Positions 10,177 to 18,070 of a stretch of DNA of 64,000 nt are shown one piece after another. The DNA comes from Neorhizobium galegae (lineage in GTDB: Bacteria > Pseudomonadota > Alphaproteobacteria > Rhizobiales > Rhizobiaceae). The notes beneath the pieces were generated by a model. It did not search any database. It was not told the origin of the DNA and saw only the letters and a program-made list of their open reading frames with translations. Made by a program: the position numbers and the translations under genes. Positions within the stretch are counted from its first letter, which is position 1; each line of letters opens with the position of its first letter. The stretch covers positions 62,001 to 126,000 of the forward strand of contig NZ_JAGIPG010000001.1 of NCBI RefSeq assembly GCF_017877055.1. Direction: 5' to 3'.

Positions 10177-11078
10177 GGATTGCGGTGACCGGCACAAGGG
10201 GGCAGGTCGCTCTAAGCCTGATGGAGCGGGCAGGGCGGCTGCCCGACGTCGAGGTGGTCACCCTGGGGCGCCCCGAACTCGATCTGGCCCGGCCAGAGAC
10301 CATCTGGCCGGCGCTGGCATCTTCGCGCCCCAACCTTGTCGTTTCAGCCGCGGCTTACACCGCCGTCGATCGCGCCGAGGATGAGGCGGAACTGGCCTAC
10401 AGGATCAATGCCACCGGCGCCGGGGCAGTCGCCGAGGCGGCGACCCGTCTCGGAGCGCCGATCGTCCATCTGTCGACCGACTACGTCTTCGACGGGAAGA
10501 AGCAGGGCGGTTACCATGAGACGGACACGCCGGCGCCGCTGAATGCCTACGGCGCTTCCAAGCTTGCGGGCGAAATGGTCGTGGCAGCGATGGCGCCCCG
10601 TCATTTCATCCTGCGGACGAGCTGGGTCTACAGCCCGTTCGGGACGAATTTTGTAAAAACCATGCTGCGGCTGGCGAGGGAACGCAGGGAAATCGCAGTC
10701 GTTGCAGACCAGCAGGGCAATCCGTCGGCGGCACTCGATATTGCCGATGCTATTCTGCGCGTCGCCGTCGCCATGCGGGAGGGCGCGGCATACGGGACCT
10801 ACCATCTCGCAGGAACCGGCACGACCTCATGGGCCGACTTCGCGCGCCGTGCGTTCGCCGCAAGCCGGGCCGGCGGGGGCGCATGGGCGGAGGTTCGTGA
10901 CATAAAAGCCGCCGAATTTGCCGCGCGGGCACCCCGTCCGATGAATACGCAACTGTCCAGCACCAAGTTCGCTTCGACATTCGGCTGGACCATGCCGCAT
11001 TGGCAGCAGTCACTCGAAGAGGTCGTAGGACGGATCGTCCGGGACGCCGCGAGTGTAAATGCGGTTGCCCCGTTATGA
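10173..11078 (+). CDS. rmlD: dTDP-4-dehydrorhamnose reductase
   Basis: A 301-residue NADPH-dependent reductase giving dTDP-L-rhamnose, the activated sugar used by rhamnosyltransferases. It starts at a GTG (10173) that overlaps the rmlB TGA as GTGA, giving [15 protein letters not shown], the usual RmlD nucleotide-binding start. [20 protein letters not shown] and YGASKLAGE (Tyr-x3-Lys) are diagnostic. Its stop codon overlaps by 6 bp the stop end of the convergent GGDEF gene, so the two transcripts run into each other with no room for an ordinary terminator between them. Confidence 0.95.
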   Translation: MRIAVTGTRGQVALSLMERAGRLPDVEVVTLGRPELDLARPETIWPALASSRPNLVVSAAAYTAVDRAEDEAELAYRINATGAGAVAEAATRLGAPIVHLSTDYVFDGKKQGGYHETDTPAPLNAYGASKLAGEMVVAAMAPRHFILRTSWVYSPFGTNFVKTMLRLARERREIAVVADQQGNPSAALDIADAILRVAVAMREGAAYGTYHLAGTGTTSWADFARRAFAASRAGGGAWAEVRDIKAAEFAARAPRPMNTQLSSTKFASTFGWTMPHWQQSLEEVVGRIVRDAASVNAVAPL

Positions 11079-11831
11079 AAACAGTTCACGGAACAGGAGC
11101 GGGCCAGCCTCTTCTTCTGCAAGAGCGGCGCGGTTAGCAGCCTCCCGGAGCGACTGGAAGTCTGCCTGGTCCTCGACCTTGGTCCCGCCGAGCCGCAACG
11201 CCACGGATATCTGGCCTTCTTGCCCCGCTGCAAAGGTGGTCTCGCGGATCTGCGTGCGGATGCGCTCGCAGATCTCCCTGGTATTTTCCGCCGTCGCGCC
11301 TGGCAGGTAGATCCCGAGTTCGTCGGAGGCCAGGCGAGCGACGAGATCGCCGTAGCGCACGGAAGATTGCACGATCCGGACAAGCGATTGAAGCAGCGTA
11401 TCCGCCCATTGCGGACCATAGCGGCGACCGATTTCATCGAGGTTGCCAACCTTGAGAACGAGCATGATGCCGTCCGGGCTTTCCCCATCGGTCACGCGCC
11501 TGCGGTCCATCGCGTGCCCGACCGAGGTCGCAAATGCATTGGCGCTGAGAGTACCCGTAACGGGGTCATGGGTCAGCGCGTGCTGGAGTTGCTTCTGGAT
11601 CTTGCGAAGCGCTTCGTTGCGCAGGCAAATCGTCAATAGAAGCGGAAATGCAACAACCGCCGATACCAGCGCGACGACCGTCAATTCCACCCAGAGCGGA
11701 CGCTCCTGGAAAATCAGGCTCATTATGTAAGCGACCGCGATCGCTCCGGCTGCGCAGGCGAGGGCGCCAAACGCTGCGATCCCGAGATGCGGGACGATCG
11801 TGGCTCGATGGGGACGGAGTTGAAAGAACAT
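11073..11831 (-). CDS. Membrane-anchored GGDEF-like protein with degenerate active site
   Basis: A 252-residue protein with two predicted transmembrane helices (about residues 16-40 and 47-68) followed by a GGDEF-type domain starting at LTHDPVTGTLSANAFA. The signature loop reads LASDELGIYLPG, so the GG of GG(D/E)EF is replaced by AS and the final F by L. Diguanylate cyclases need these residues, so this copy is probably not an active cyclase; it may bind GTP or c-di-GMP or act as a partner (inference). It is convergent with rmlD and sits at the end of the polysaccharide block, where c-di-GMP control is common. The ATG at 11831 is the only good start. Confidence 0.8.
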   Translation of the reverse strand: MFFQLRPHRATIVPHLGIAAFGALACAAGAIAVAYIMSLIFQERPLWVELTVVALVSAVVAFPLLLTICLRNEALRKIQKQLQHALTHDPVTGTLSANAFATSVGHAMDRRRVTDGESPDGIMLVLKVGNLDEIGRRYGPQWADTLLQSLVRIVQSSVRYGDLVARLASDELGIYLPGATAENTREICERIRTQIRETTFAAGQEGQISVALRLGGTKVEDQADFQSLREAANRAALAEEEAGPLLFRELFS

Positions 11832-12004
11832 CGGTTGACGGAGCTGTTCCAGTGGTCGTTGTCATTGATGGATTGGATTAAAATATCAGGTGGCTGGATC
11901 GGATGGAATCCCAGCAATGCGCCATGCAGAATTTCCACTTATCCTGGCTGTTCGGACAAACCGAGCCAGCTCTCCCCTTTTCCGTTGAGTGCTCTGCTGG
12001 ATGA

Positions 12005-12030
12005 GGTGTCCACCAAAATAGGTGGACACC
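12005..12030. repeat. Perfect 10-bp inverted repeat (hairpin)
   Basis: The arms GGTGTCCACC and GGTGGACACC are exact reverse complements separated by AAAATA. It could be a hairpin in RNA, an operator, or abutted ends left by a lost insertion sequence. No T-run follows on either strand, so an ordinary terminator is unlikely. Confidence 0.6.
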
Positions 12031-12197
12031 AATCTTGGAAGAAGTCGATCGGAGACTGCGGGTGAGGCTCGTGCGTCGCGGCGGTAGACGTCGATATGAC
12101 GGAGCTTCGCAGCCTTAGCTTTGAGACCCTGCGCAGGCGCAGGCTTTGGCTTGTGCGCCATATATATTCAGGCCGTGCTCAGACATATATCACCTAA

Positions 12198-12212
12198 ATA
12201 TCTGTAAGATAT
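12198..12212. promoter_or_regulatory. Candidate GntR operator
   Basis: A perfect 15-bp palindrome, ATATCTGTAAGATAT, lies about 90 bp before the racemase start, just upstream of a TTGACA at 12248-12253 that may be a -35 element. The half-site ATATCTGT recurs at 19634-19641, about 55 bp ahead of the operon's own GntR gene. Sharing between operon and regulator promoter is the reason to propose it as the operator. Confidence 0.45.
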
Positions 12213-12303
12213 GCATCTTCTTTCCAATATCGCCATAAAAATATCAATTGACATATTACGTGGGATATTGAACGTTTGAGAACACATACTGGGATAGGCT
12301 CCG

Positions 12304-12963
12304 ATGAAAATTCTTGTTCTCAATCCGAACAGTTCCGTAAAAGTGACCGAGGCGATTTCGGCGAGTATTGCACCGCTACGCGCGGTGACGGCTCACACGA
12401 TCGTTTGTGATCGTCTTCCCAAGGCTCCGATCGGCATCGAAACGGACGAGGACGTGTTGTTCGTCGCGCCGATGGTCGTCGAGGCGATCGTTTCCAGTGA
12501 TGCGGATGCGTTTGTGGTTGCGTGCTTTTCCGACCCGGGAGTCGTGGCTTCGCGGGCGGCGATAAACCGGCCGGTGATTGGCATTGCGGAGGCTGCCTAC
12601 TATGCTGCCCTTCAACTCGCGCCGCGCTTTGGTGTCGTCTCGCTCGGAGCATCGTCGGTGGCACGCCATGCGTCCCATATCGAACGGCTCGGCCTGACCG
12701 CGCGTCTCGCAGCCGATCGGCCGGTCAACATGTCGGTGGCCGAAGCGAACGATCTAAACCTTGCCGGTCCATCGGTCGCGCGGACCGCCAAAGTCATGGC
12801 GGAGACAGACGGTGCTGGCGTGGTGATCCTTGGATGCGCCGGCATGGGCGGTCATCGTCCTCTCTTGCAGCAGGAACTGGGCGTGCCGGTCGTCGATCCC
12901 GTACAGGCAGCAGTTGCTGTCGCGATCAATGCGCTCGACCTTAACTATTTTGCGAAGGGTTGA
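12304..12963 (+). CDS. Asp/Glu/hydantoin racemase family protein
   Basis: A 219-residue cytoplasmic enzyme of the aspartate/glutamate/hydantoin racemase superfamily. It begins MKILVLNPNSSVKVTEAI, the usual hydantoin-racemase start, and carries the two catalytic cysteines at C74 (VVACFSDPG) and C178 (ILGCAGMGG), so a two-base racemisation is possible. It is first in a long co-directional block and is followed after 4 bp by a hydantoinase-like amidohydrolase, the normal partner for supplying the correct enantiomer of a 5-substituted hydantoin. It could instead act on an allantoin-like or unrelated cyclic compound. Confidence 0.85.
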   Translation: MKILVLNPNSSVKVTEAISASIAPLRAVTAHTIVCDRLPKAPIGIETDEDVLFVAPMVVEAIVSSDADAFVVACFSDPGVVASRAAINRPVIGIAEAAYYAALQLAPRFGVVSLGASSVARHASHIERLGLTARLAADRPVNMSVAEANDLNLAGPSVARTAKVMAETDGAGVVILGCAGMGGHRPLLQQELGVPVVDPVQAAVAVAINALDLNYFAKG

Positions 12964-12967
12964 TCCG

Positions 12968-14338
12968 ATGGAGTTGGTCGTCAAAGGCCGGGTGGTTGTG
13001 CCGGATGGCATCCTCGAAAACGGCTGGGTCGCAATCTCCGGCGGTCGGATAGCCGCAGTCGGAACCGGCGACGCTCCGGCCGCCGCGAGGGTGGACGATC
13101 GTGGCAACGCGCTGATCCTTCCGGGTGCTGTAGACGGGCAAACCCATGCGACAAGCTACAAGGGCTTGCCCGGGATCGCCGATACCACGCGGTCGGCAAT
13201 CGCGGGTGGCGTTACCACGCTGGTCGATATGCCTTACGACAATCCGGAGCCGCTCGACCGGCCGGATCGCCTCGTCGCCAAGATCGCCGCAATTGCCGCT
13301 CATTCGCACGCGGATATGGCGCTTTATGGAACGGCGACCCGTGAGACGGGCACCGCCAACCTGGCCGCGCTGATCGAAGGCGGTGTTGTCGCCTTCAAGA
13401 TCTCGTCCTTCGAAAGCAATCCGGTACGTTTCCCGCGGATCGGCGAGGATCTCGTGCTCGACCTTATGGAGGCTCTGGCTCCGACGCCCATTCCGCTCGG
13501 ACTGCATAATGAGGATCAGGAGATTGTCATGGCCCGCATCGCGGCAGCGAAGGCGGCGGGTCAAAACGGGATTGTCGCGCACGCGCGAGCGCGGCCGGAA
13601 GCGGCCGAACTGGCGGCGACCGGTCAGTTCCTTGCGCTTGGTCTTTCAAGCGGGGCGCATGTCCACCCTGTCCACCTGACGACGGAAGCGGGTTTCCGGT
13701 TGACGGGAGCGGTGGCCGGACTGGGTGCTGCTGCGACCGGAGAGCTCTGCATCCATTATCTCTGGCTGGATGCCGCGCGCGACGGCGACCGGCTTGGTGC
13801 ACGGATGAAGGTGAACCCGCCCATCCGCTCGGCTGCGATTGATGGATTGTGGCGGGCGATTTCCGATGACCTCGTTGCCTTCGTTTCCTCCGACCATTCC
13901 AGCTGGCCGATCGACAACAAGCTGACGGACTCGATCTTCGATGCCGGCGCCGGCGTTCCGGGCCTGGAGACGCTGGTTCCCGCCTTCTTCACCGCTGCCG
14001 AGGCGCGCGGCCTCGATGCCGCGCGTCTGACCGCGGAATATCTGGCCAGGAGACCGGCGCGCTTCTTCGGGATCGACGACCGAAAGGGCGCGATCGCGGT
14101 GGGCTGCGATGCCGACCTGGTCGCGCTCGAACAGGGTTCCTTCGTCTGGGACGAGGCGGCCTCCCATGACGGCCTGAACTGGAGCCCCTTCCACGGGGAA
14201 AGGTTTACCGTCCGCGTCGCCGCAACCTGGTTGCGCGGACAACTCGCCTGGGACGGGAAAGACATTCTCAACGGCCCCGGAAGCGGTCGTTTTGTGCCGC
14301 GCGCCACGGCCGGCTGGTTTGGGCCTGGGAAGGACTGA
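12968..14338 (+). CDS. Hydantoinase/dihydroorotase-like amidohydrolase
   Basis: A 456-residue cyclic amidohydrolase of the dihydropyrimidinase/allantoinase/dihydroorotase group, which opens cyclic amide rings. Metal-site elements: H60 in PGAVDGQTHATS, a likely carboxylated K144 in VVAFKISSFES, H180 in GLHNEDQ, H236 in HVHPVHLTTEAGF, and D309 in VSSDHSSW. The first His of the usual HxH pair is Gln here (Q58-T-H60), which is seen in some subfamilies but marks it as unlike classical D-hydantoinase. The ATG at 12968 is 4 bp after the racemase stop. The exact ring substrate is not predictable. Confidence 0.82.
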   Translation: MELVVKGRVVVPDGILENGWVAISGGRIAAVGTGDAPAAARVDDRGNALILPGAVDGQTHATSYKGLPGIADTTRSAIAGGVTTLVDMPYDNPEPLDRPDRLVAKIAAIAAHSHADMALYGTATRETGTANLAALIEGGVVAFKISSFESNPVRFPRIGEDLVLDLMEALAPTPIPLGLHNEDQEIVMARIAAAKAAGQNGIVAHARARPEAAELAATGQFLALGLSSGAHVHPVHLTTEAGFRLTGAVAGLGAAATGELCIHYLWLDAARDGDRLGARMKVNPPIRSAAIDGLWRAISDDLVAFVSSDHSSWPIDNKLTDSIFDAGAGVPGLETLVPAFFTAAEARGLDAARLTAEYLARRPARFFGIDDRKGAIAVGCDADLVALEQGSFVWDEAASHDGLNWSPFHGERFTVRVAATWLRGQLAWDGKDILNGPGSGRFVPRATAGWFGPGKD

Positions 14339-14340
14339 CG

Positions 14341-15267
14341 ATGGCACCTCTCACAGAAAAGGCGCGTGGCGTCTTCGTGATCTCGGTCACGCCGTTCAAG
14401 GATGATGGATCCCTTGACCTCGACAGCCTCGATCGGGTGACGGATTTCTACCTCTCCGCCGGGGCCGATGGGCTGACTGTTCTCGGCATGATGGGCGAAG
14501 CGCCCAAGCTGACGGGTGCCGAGTCCCGTCAGGTGATCCAGCGTGTCATTTCGCGGGCGCAGGGCAAGCCGGTCGTGGTCGGCGTCTCGTCGCCCGGTCT
14601 CGCGGCGCTCGCCGAGGTCAGCCACGAGGCGATGGCACAGGGTGCTGCCGGCGTGATGATCGCGCCGCCGATGAGCCTGCGTACGGATGCGCAGATCCTG
14701 AACTACTATCGCCAGGCCTGCGCCTTCCTCGGCAAGGACGTGCCGGTCGTACTTCAGGACTTCCCGCTGGCGACGACGGTGCAGATCAGCGACGAACTTC
14801 TCGGGCGCCTGATCGACGACCTGCCGCAGATCGTCATGCTCAAGCACGAGGACTGGCCGGGCCTGTCGAAAATCTCGAAGCTTCGCGACGCGGAGAAGAA
14901 GGGTCGCCGGCGCATCTCGGTGCTGTGCGGCAATGGCGGCGTCTTCCTGCCGGAAGAGGTCGCGCGCGGCGCCGATGGTGCCATGACCGGCTTCGGTTTC
15001 CCGGAAATGCTGGTGCAGGTCACCGATCTGGCAGGCCGCGGCGAGATGGATCGCGCCCAGGACCTCTTCGATGCCTACCTGCCGCTCGTCCGGTACGAAC
15101 AGCAGCCCGGCGTCGGGCTTGCCGTCCGCAAATACGTGCTCGCCAGGCGCGGCGCGATTGCCTCGGCCGCGCAACGCCAGCCGGGTGCTCAACTGGATGC
15201 ACCGGCGCAGGCAGAAGTGGAGCGGTTGCTTCGCCGCCAGGAAAAGCGTCTCGGGGAGCTGGGCTGA
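14341..15267 (+). CDS. DapA-family lyase/synthase with altered active site
   Basis: A 308-residue TIM-barrel protein of the dihydrodipicolinate synthase/N-acetylneuraminate lyase family. The Schiff-base lysine is present (K168 in QIVMLKHEDWPGL). Two usual features are not: the catalytic Tyr of the YNxP motif is Gln (VVLQDFPLAT, residues 137-145) and the TT of the GTTGE motif is MM (GMMGEAPKL). It is therefore not a lysine-pathway DapA but probably an aldolase or dehydratase for an intermediate of this operon. The start is 2 bp after the amidohydrolase stop. A DapB-like gene occurs a few genes downstream. Confidence 0.82.
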   Translation: MAPLTEKARGVFVISVTPFKDDGSLDLDSLDRVTDFYLSAGADGLTVLGMMGEAPKLTGAESRQVIQRVISRAQGKPVVVGVSSPGLAALAEVSHEAMAQGAAGVMIAPPMSLRTDAQILNYYRQACAFLGKDVPVVLQDFPLATTVQISDELLGRLIDDLPQIVMLKHEDWPGLSKISKLRDAEKKGRRRISVLCGNGGVFLPEEVARGADGAMTGFGFPEMLVQVTDLAGRGEMDRAQDLFDAYLPLVRYEQQPGVGLAVRKYVLARRGAIASAAQRQPGAQLDAPAQAEVERLLRRQEKRLGELG

Positions 15268-15326
15268 TGGATTACGGATTTACAGGACGCAAGACGCTGC
15301 GGAACTTCCAGGAACCAATTCTCTAA
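15267..15326 (+). pseudogene. Possible remnant of a short-chain dehydrogenase gene (first 19 codons)
   Basis: Immediately after the DapA-like gene, with a one-base TGATG overlap, a 19-codon frame reads MDYGFTGRKTLRNFQEPIL then stops. MDYGFTGRKTL is what the first residues of many short-chain dehydrogenases look like, just before their TGxxxGxG loop, but the loop is absent. The best explanation is an internal deletion that removed nearly the whole gene while leaving its coupled start. It could be only a chance short frame. Confidence 0.35.
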
Positions 15327-15383
15327 GCCCGAACGCGAAAATTACCAGCAAGTCCAGACCAACCAAAAAAGGGGAATGACACA

Positions 15384-16217
15384 ATGAAGAAAACACTGAG
15401 TTTCGCTTTCCTTGCCATGATGGCCACCTCCGCACTGGCGGATCCGACCATCACCAAGGGCAAGATTTCCTTCGCCGCCGACTTTGCCGCGGCGCCGAAC
15501 CAGTTTATCCGCCCCGATGGCCAGAATGATGGCCTCAACGTGGACATGTGCGGCGAGATCGGCAAACGCCTCGGCCAGCAGGTCGAATGGACCAACCTTG
15601 CATTTCCGGGCCTCGTCCCAGGCCTGCAGGCCAAGCGGTTCGACAGCCTCTGCACGGCGATCTTCATCAATCCGGATCGTCTGAAGATCATGAACATGAT
15701 CGCATACGTCCAGTGGGGCGAGGGCCTGATGGTGCCGAAGGGCAATCCGGGCGGCATCTCATGCGAAGGCAAGATCGGTATGCCGGCGAGCTACAATGCC
15801 TGCTTCGACGGTCTGGCCGGCAAGGTCGTTTCGGTCGCCGCCGGCGGCACAACGAACAAGAACCTCCAAGCCCAGAGCGATCGTCTGGTCGCCGCCGGAA
15901 AGAAGGCGATCGACATCCGCGCGTTCGACTCCAATTCGGAAGCCATCCAGGCAGCCGCGACCAAGCAGGTCGATGCGGCATACCTGAACGACCCGCAGGC
16001 GGCCTACTACATCTCCACGAGCAAGGCGCCCTTCGAGATGGCCTTCACCGGCAACGCGGCCAACCGCCTTGCGATCACCACGCTGAAGGACAATACCGAG
16101 CTGGCGGCGATGATCGTCAAGGCACTGGAATCGATGCGGGCGGACGGCACCTACAAAAAGATCGTCGACAAATGGGGTGTCGCTCCGGTCGATGCCTTCG
16201 TGCTCAACCCGCAATGA
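15384..16217 (+). CDS. Polar amino-acid ABC transporter substrate-binding protein
   Basis: A 277-residue periplasmic binding protein of solute-binding family 3. A signal peptide MKKTLSFAFLAMMATSALA with AxA-type cleavage after residue 19 is clear. The mature part starts with the usual GKISFAADFAAAPNQFI two-lobe pattern and ends ESMRADGTYKKIVDKWGV, the standard family tail. A ribosome site AAGGGG is 8-13 bases ahead of the ATG. The next gene, 17 bp on, is the matching permease. The ligand is probably the amide or amino acid handled by the flanking enzymes (inference). Confidence 0.9.
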   Translation: MKKTLSFAFLAMMATSALADPTITKGKISFAADFAAAPNQFIRPDGQNDGLNVDMCGEIGKRLGQQVEWTNLAFPGLVPGLQAKRFDSLCTAIFINPDRLKIMNMIAYVQWGEGLMVPKGNPGGISCEGKIGMPASYNACFDGLAGKVVSVAAGGTTNKNLQAQSDRLVAAGKKAIDIRAFDSNSEAIQAAATKQVDAAYLNDPQAAYYISTSKAPFEMAFTGNAANRLAITTLKDNTELAAMIVKALESMRADGTYKKIVDKWGVAPVDAFVLNPQ

Positions 16218-16234
16218 TCTGACATGGGCTGACG

Positions 16235-16942
16235 ATGCAGTTCTCGGTCGAGACATTTCTGCATTATCTGGCGCAGCCACGGTTTGCCACCGTGGCTGGC
16301 GTCACTCTGCTGGTCGCGATCGCTGCGCAGGCGATCGGAACCGTCATCGGGCTCATCCTGGCCCTGTGCGCCCTGTCGCGACACAGAGTCTTGCGGATAT
16401 TCTCCGGGACCTGGGTATGGTTGTGGCGCGGCACCCCGCCGCTGGTACAGCTCTTCCTGCTCTATTTCGGCCTGCCCCAGCTCGGCATCCGCCTGGGGGT
16501 GCTGGAGGCCGGGCTTATCGGCCTGGGTTGCTACTCGGGCGCCTACATGTCCGAAATCATTCGCGCTGCCATGCAGAGCGTACCACCCGACCAGATGCAG
16601 GCGGCGCGCGCCATGGGCATGAGCTGGCTGGGCGCGATGATCCACGTGATCCTGCCGCAATCGGTGCGGCTGATCCTACCGCCGTTCGGCAATGAATTCT
16701 CCTCCATGATGCGCACCACCTCGCTTCTTTCGGTGATTTCCTTCAGCGAGCTTCTGCGCGTCACGCGAACGGCGATCAACGAAACCTACGCTGTCATCGA
16801 GCTCTACGCCGTTGCCGCCTTCTGGTACCTGCTGATGTATTCCGCCTGGATCATCGTGCAGCGCCAGCTCGAGCGCTACGCCGCAGCCGGCAGCGTCAAA
16901 CGAAACATGACCAACGTCGCGATCCCGGCGGCGAAGGGTTGA
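16235..16942 (+). CDS. Polar amino-acid ABC transporter permease
   Basis: A 235-residue inner-membrane protein of the HisM/GlnP type with about five membrane segments. The coupling loop with the EAA motif is visible as MQAARAMGMSWLGAMIHVILPQ, followed by PFGNEFSSMMRTTSLLSVISFSELL, which is strongly conserved in this family. It should pair with the permease half of the fused protein encoded at 18071, giving a heterodimeric channel. The DapB-like gene is inserted between the two transporter genes. Confidence 0.9.
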   Translation: MQFSVETFLHYLAQPRFATVAGVTLLVAIAAQAIGTVIGLILALCALSRHRVLRIFSGTWVWLWRGTPPLVQLFLLYFGLPQLGIRLGVLEAGLIGLGCYSGAYMSEIIRAAMQSVPPDQMQAARAMGMSWLGAMIHVILPQSVRLILPPFGNEFSSMMRTTSLLSVISFSELLRVTRTAINETYAVIELYAVAAFWYLLMYSAWIIVQRQLERYAAAGSVKRNMTNVAIPAAKG

Positions 16943-16968
16943 GACACTCGTATTCCGGAGAAACTGAG

Positions 16969-18066
16969 ATGAAGACCGTTGTTCTGTTCGGTGTCGGCGC
17001 CATGGGCGGGCGGCTGCTGCGGGTACTCGAAGCCGACTATCCGTCCGTCGAGATCGTTGCGGCCGTCGATACCGATGCCGCCAAGATCGGTCAAACGCTT
17101 GCCGACGTGACGGGCTGCAAGCGTTTTGGGGGCGTCAGGATCGTCGGCGACCTCGCAACGGCGCTTGCTGGCCATCCGAAGAAGCCGGATGTGCTCGTGC
17201 ACATGACGGAATCCAAGCCTCACCTCATCAGGGACCAGTTGCTTGCCGCCCTGAATGCCGGCCTCAACGTGGTGTCGGCCGCTGAATCCATGTTCTATCC
17301 CGGCCTTCGCTATGGCGAGTTCGCGGAGGCGCTGGACGGCGCGGCGCGCGCCAACGGCGTTTCGATCACCGGCACTGGCATCAATCCAGGCTTTTCCTAC
17401 GACGTGCTTCCGCTTGTGCTGGCACGTGGCACCAGTGCGGTGAGGCGCCTGACCATCCATCGCTGCATCGACGTCACCGGCACGGGGCCGGGGGATATCG
17501 AGCACGTTGGCTACGGCCTGACGCCGGAGGAATTCAACCGCCGCATCGCCGATGGTCGCGTCGAGGGGCACATGGGTGCGCCGGAATCGCTGACGCGGAT
17601 CGCGGATGCCCTCAACCTCGAGATCGAGGAGATCACCGAGGCATGGGATCTGGAAACGGCCGATTTCGAAGTCGACAGCGGCGACCCGACGCTGGGCGTC
17701 CTGCCGCCCGGCCGCGTCATCGGCATCACCCAGCGTGCCCGGGCGCTGCACCAAGGCAGGGAAGTGCTCAGCACTTCGCTGGCAATGTATTATCAGCCGG
17801 AAAAGTTCAACCTCGTCGAGGAGGATCGGATCGAGATCGAGGGTGCCATGCCTGTCAAAATGTCAATCAAGCCCGCCATGCAGTCGCTGTTCGGCGCGGC
17901 CAACATCATGGCCAACACGATCGTGCCGCTGGCCGATGCCGAGCCCGGTCTCGTGTCTCCGCTGGACCTTCCGACAGGCGGCACCGTACGCGGCGTTGCG
18001 CGCTACACGGTCGATCCGTCGCGCCAGGCCAAGCCCGGTTACCTGCCGGTGACGAGAAGGGTCTGA
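16969..18066 (+). CDS. DapB-like NAD(P)H-dependent amine/imine dehydrogenase
   Basis: A 365-residue oxidoreductase. The N-terminal Rossmann motif LFGVGAMGGRLLRVLEADYP, the HMTESKPHLIRDQLLAALNAGLNVVSAAE-type region (residues about 75-105) and the NPGFSYDVLPLVLA segment place it with dihydrodipicolinate-reductase-like proteins such as 2,4-diaminopentanoate dehydrogenase. The ATG at 16969 has GGAG at 16957-16960; the open frame extends slightly upstream into the permease stop. A DapA-like lyase in the same operon suggests it acts on an imine formed downstream (inference). It is longer than true DapB (about 270 residues). Confidence 0.75.
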   Translation: MKTVVLFGVGAMGGRLLRVLEADYPSVEIVAAVDTDAAKIGQTLADVTGCKRFGGVRIVGDLATALAGHPKKPDVLVHMTESKPHLIRDQLLAALNAGLNVVSAAESMFYPGLRYGEFAEALDGAARANGVSITGTGINPGFSYDVLPLVLARGTSAVRRLTIHRCIDVTGTGPGDIEHVGYGLTPEEFNRRIADGRVEGHMGAPESLTRIADALNLEIEEITEAWDLETADFEVDSGDPTLGVLPPGRVIGITQRARALHQGREVLSTSLAMYYQPEKFNLVEEDRIEIEGAMPVKMSIKPAMQSLFGAANIMANTIVPLADAEPGLVSPLDLPTGGTVRGVARYTVDPSRQAKPGYLPVTRRV

Positions 18067-18070
18067 TTTC

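Larger units (their letters stand above)
11832..12303. other. AT-rich intergenic region ahead of the catabolic operon
   Basis: I see no convincing gene in this 470-bp gap between the GGDEF gene and the racemase. It holds a perfect 10-bp inverted repeat at 12005-12030 and a markedly AT-rich stretch (12165-12300) with many ATATC/GATAT words, including a perfect palindrome at 12198-12212. A short minus-strand open frame (about 11886-12161) has no recognisable features and weak coding character. Confidence 0.6.

Noticed and set aside
11886..12161. 91-codon minus-strand frame in the AT-rich spacer
   Set aside because: No ribosome site of note, no recognisable domain, and the region has AT-rich promoter character.
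14341..18066. DapA-like and DapB-like genes as lysine biosynthesis
   Set aside because: Active-site changes in the DapA-like protein, the longer DapB-like protein and the catabolic/transport context argue against lysine synthesis.
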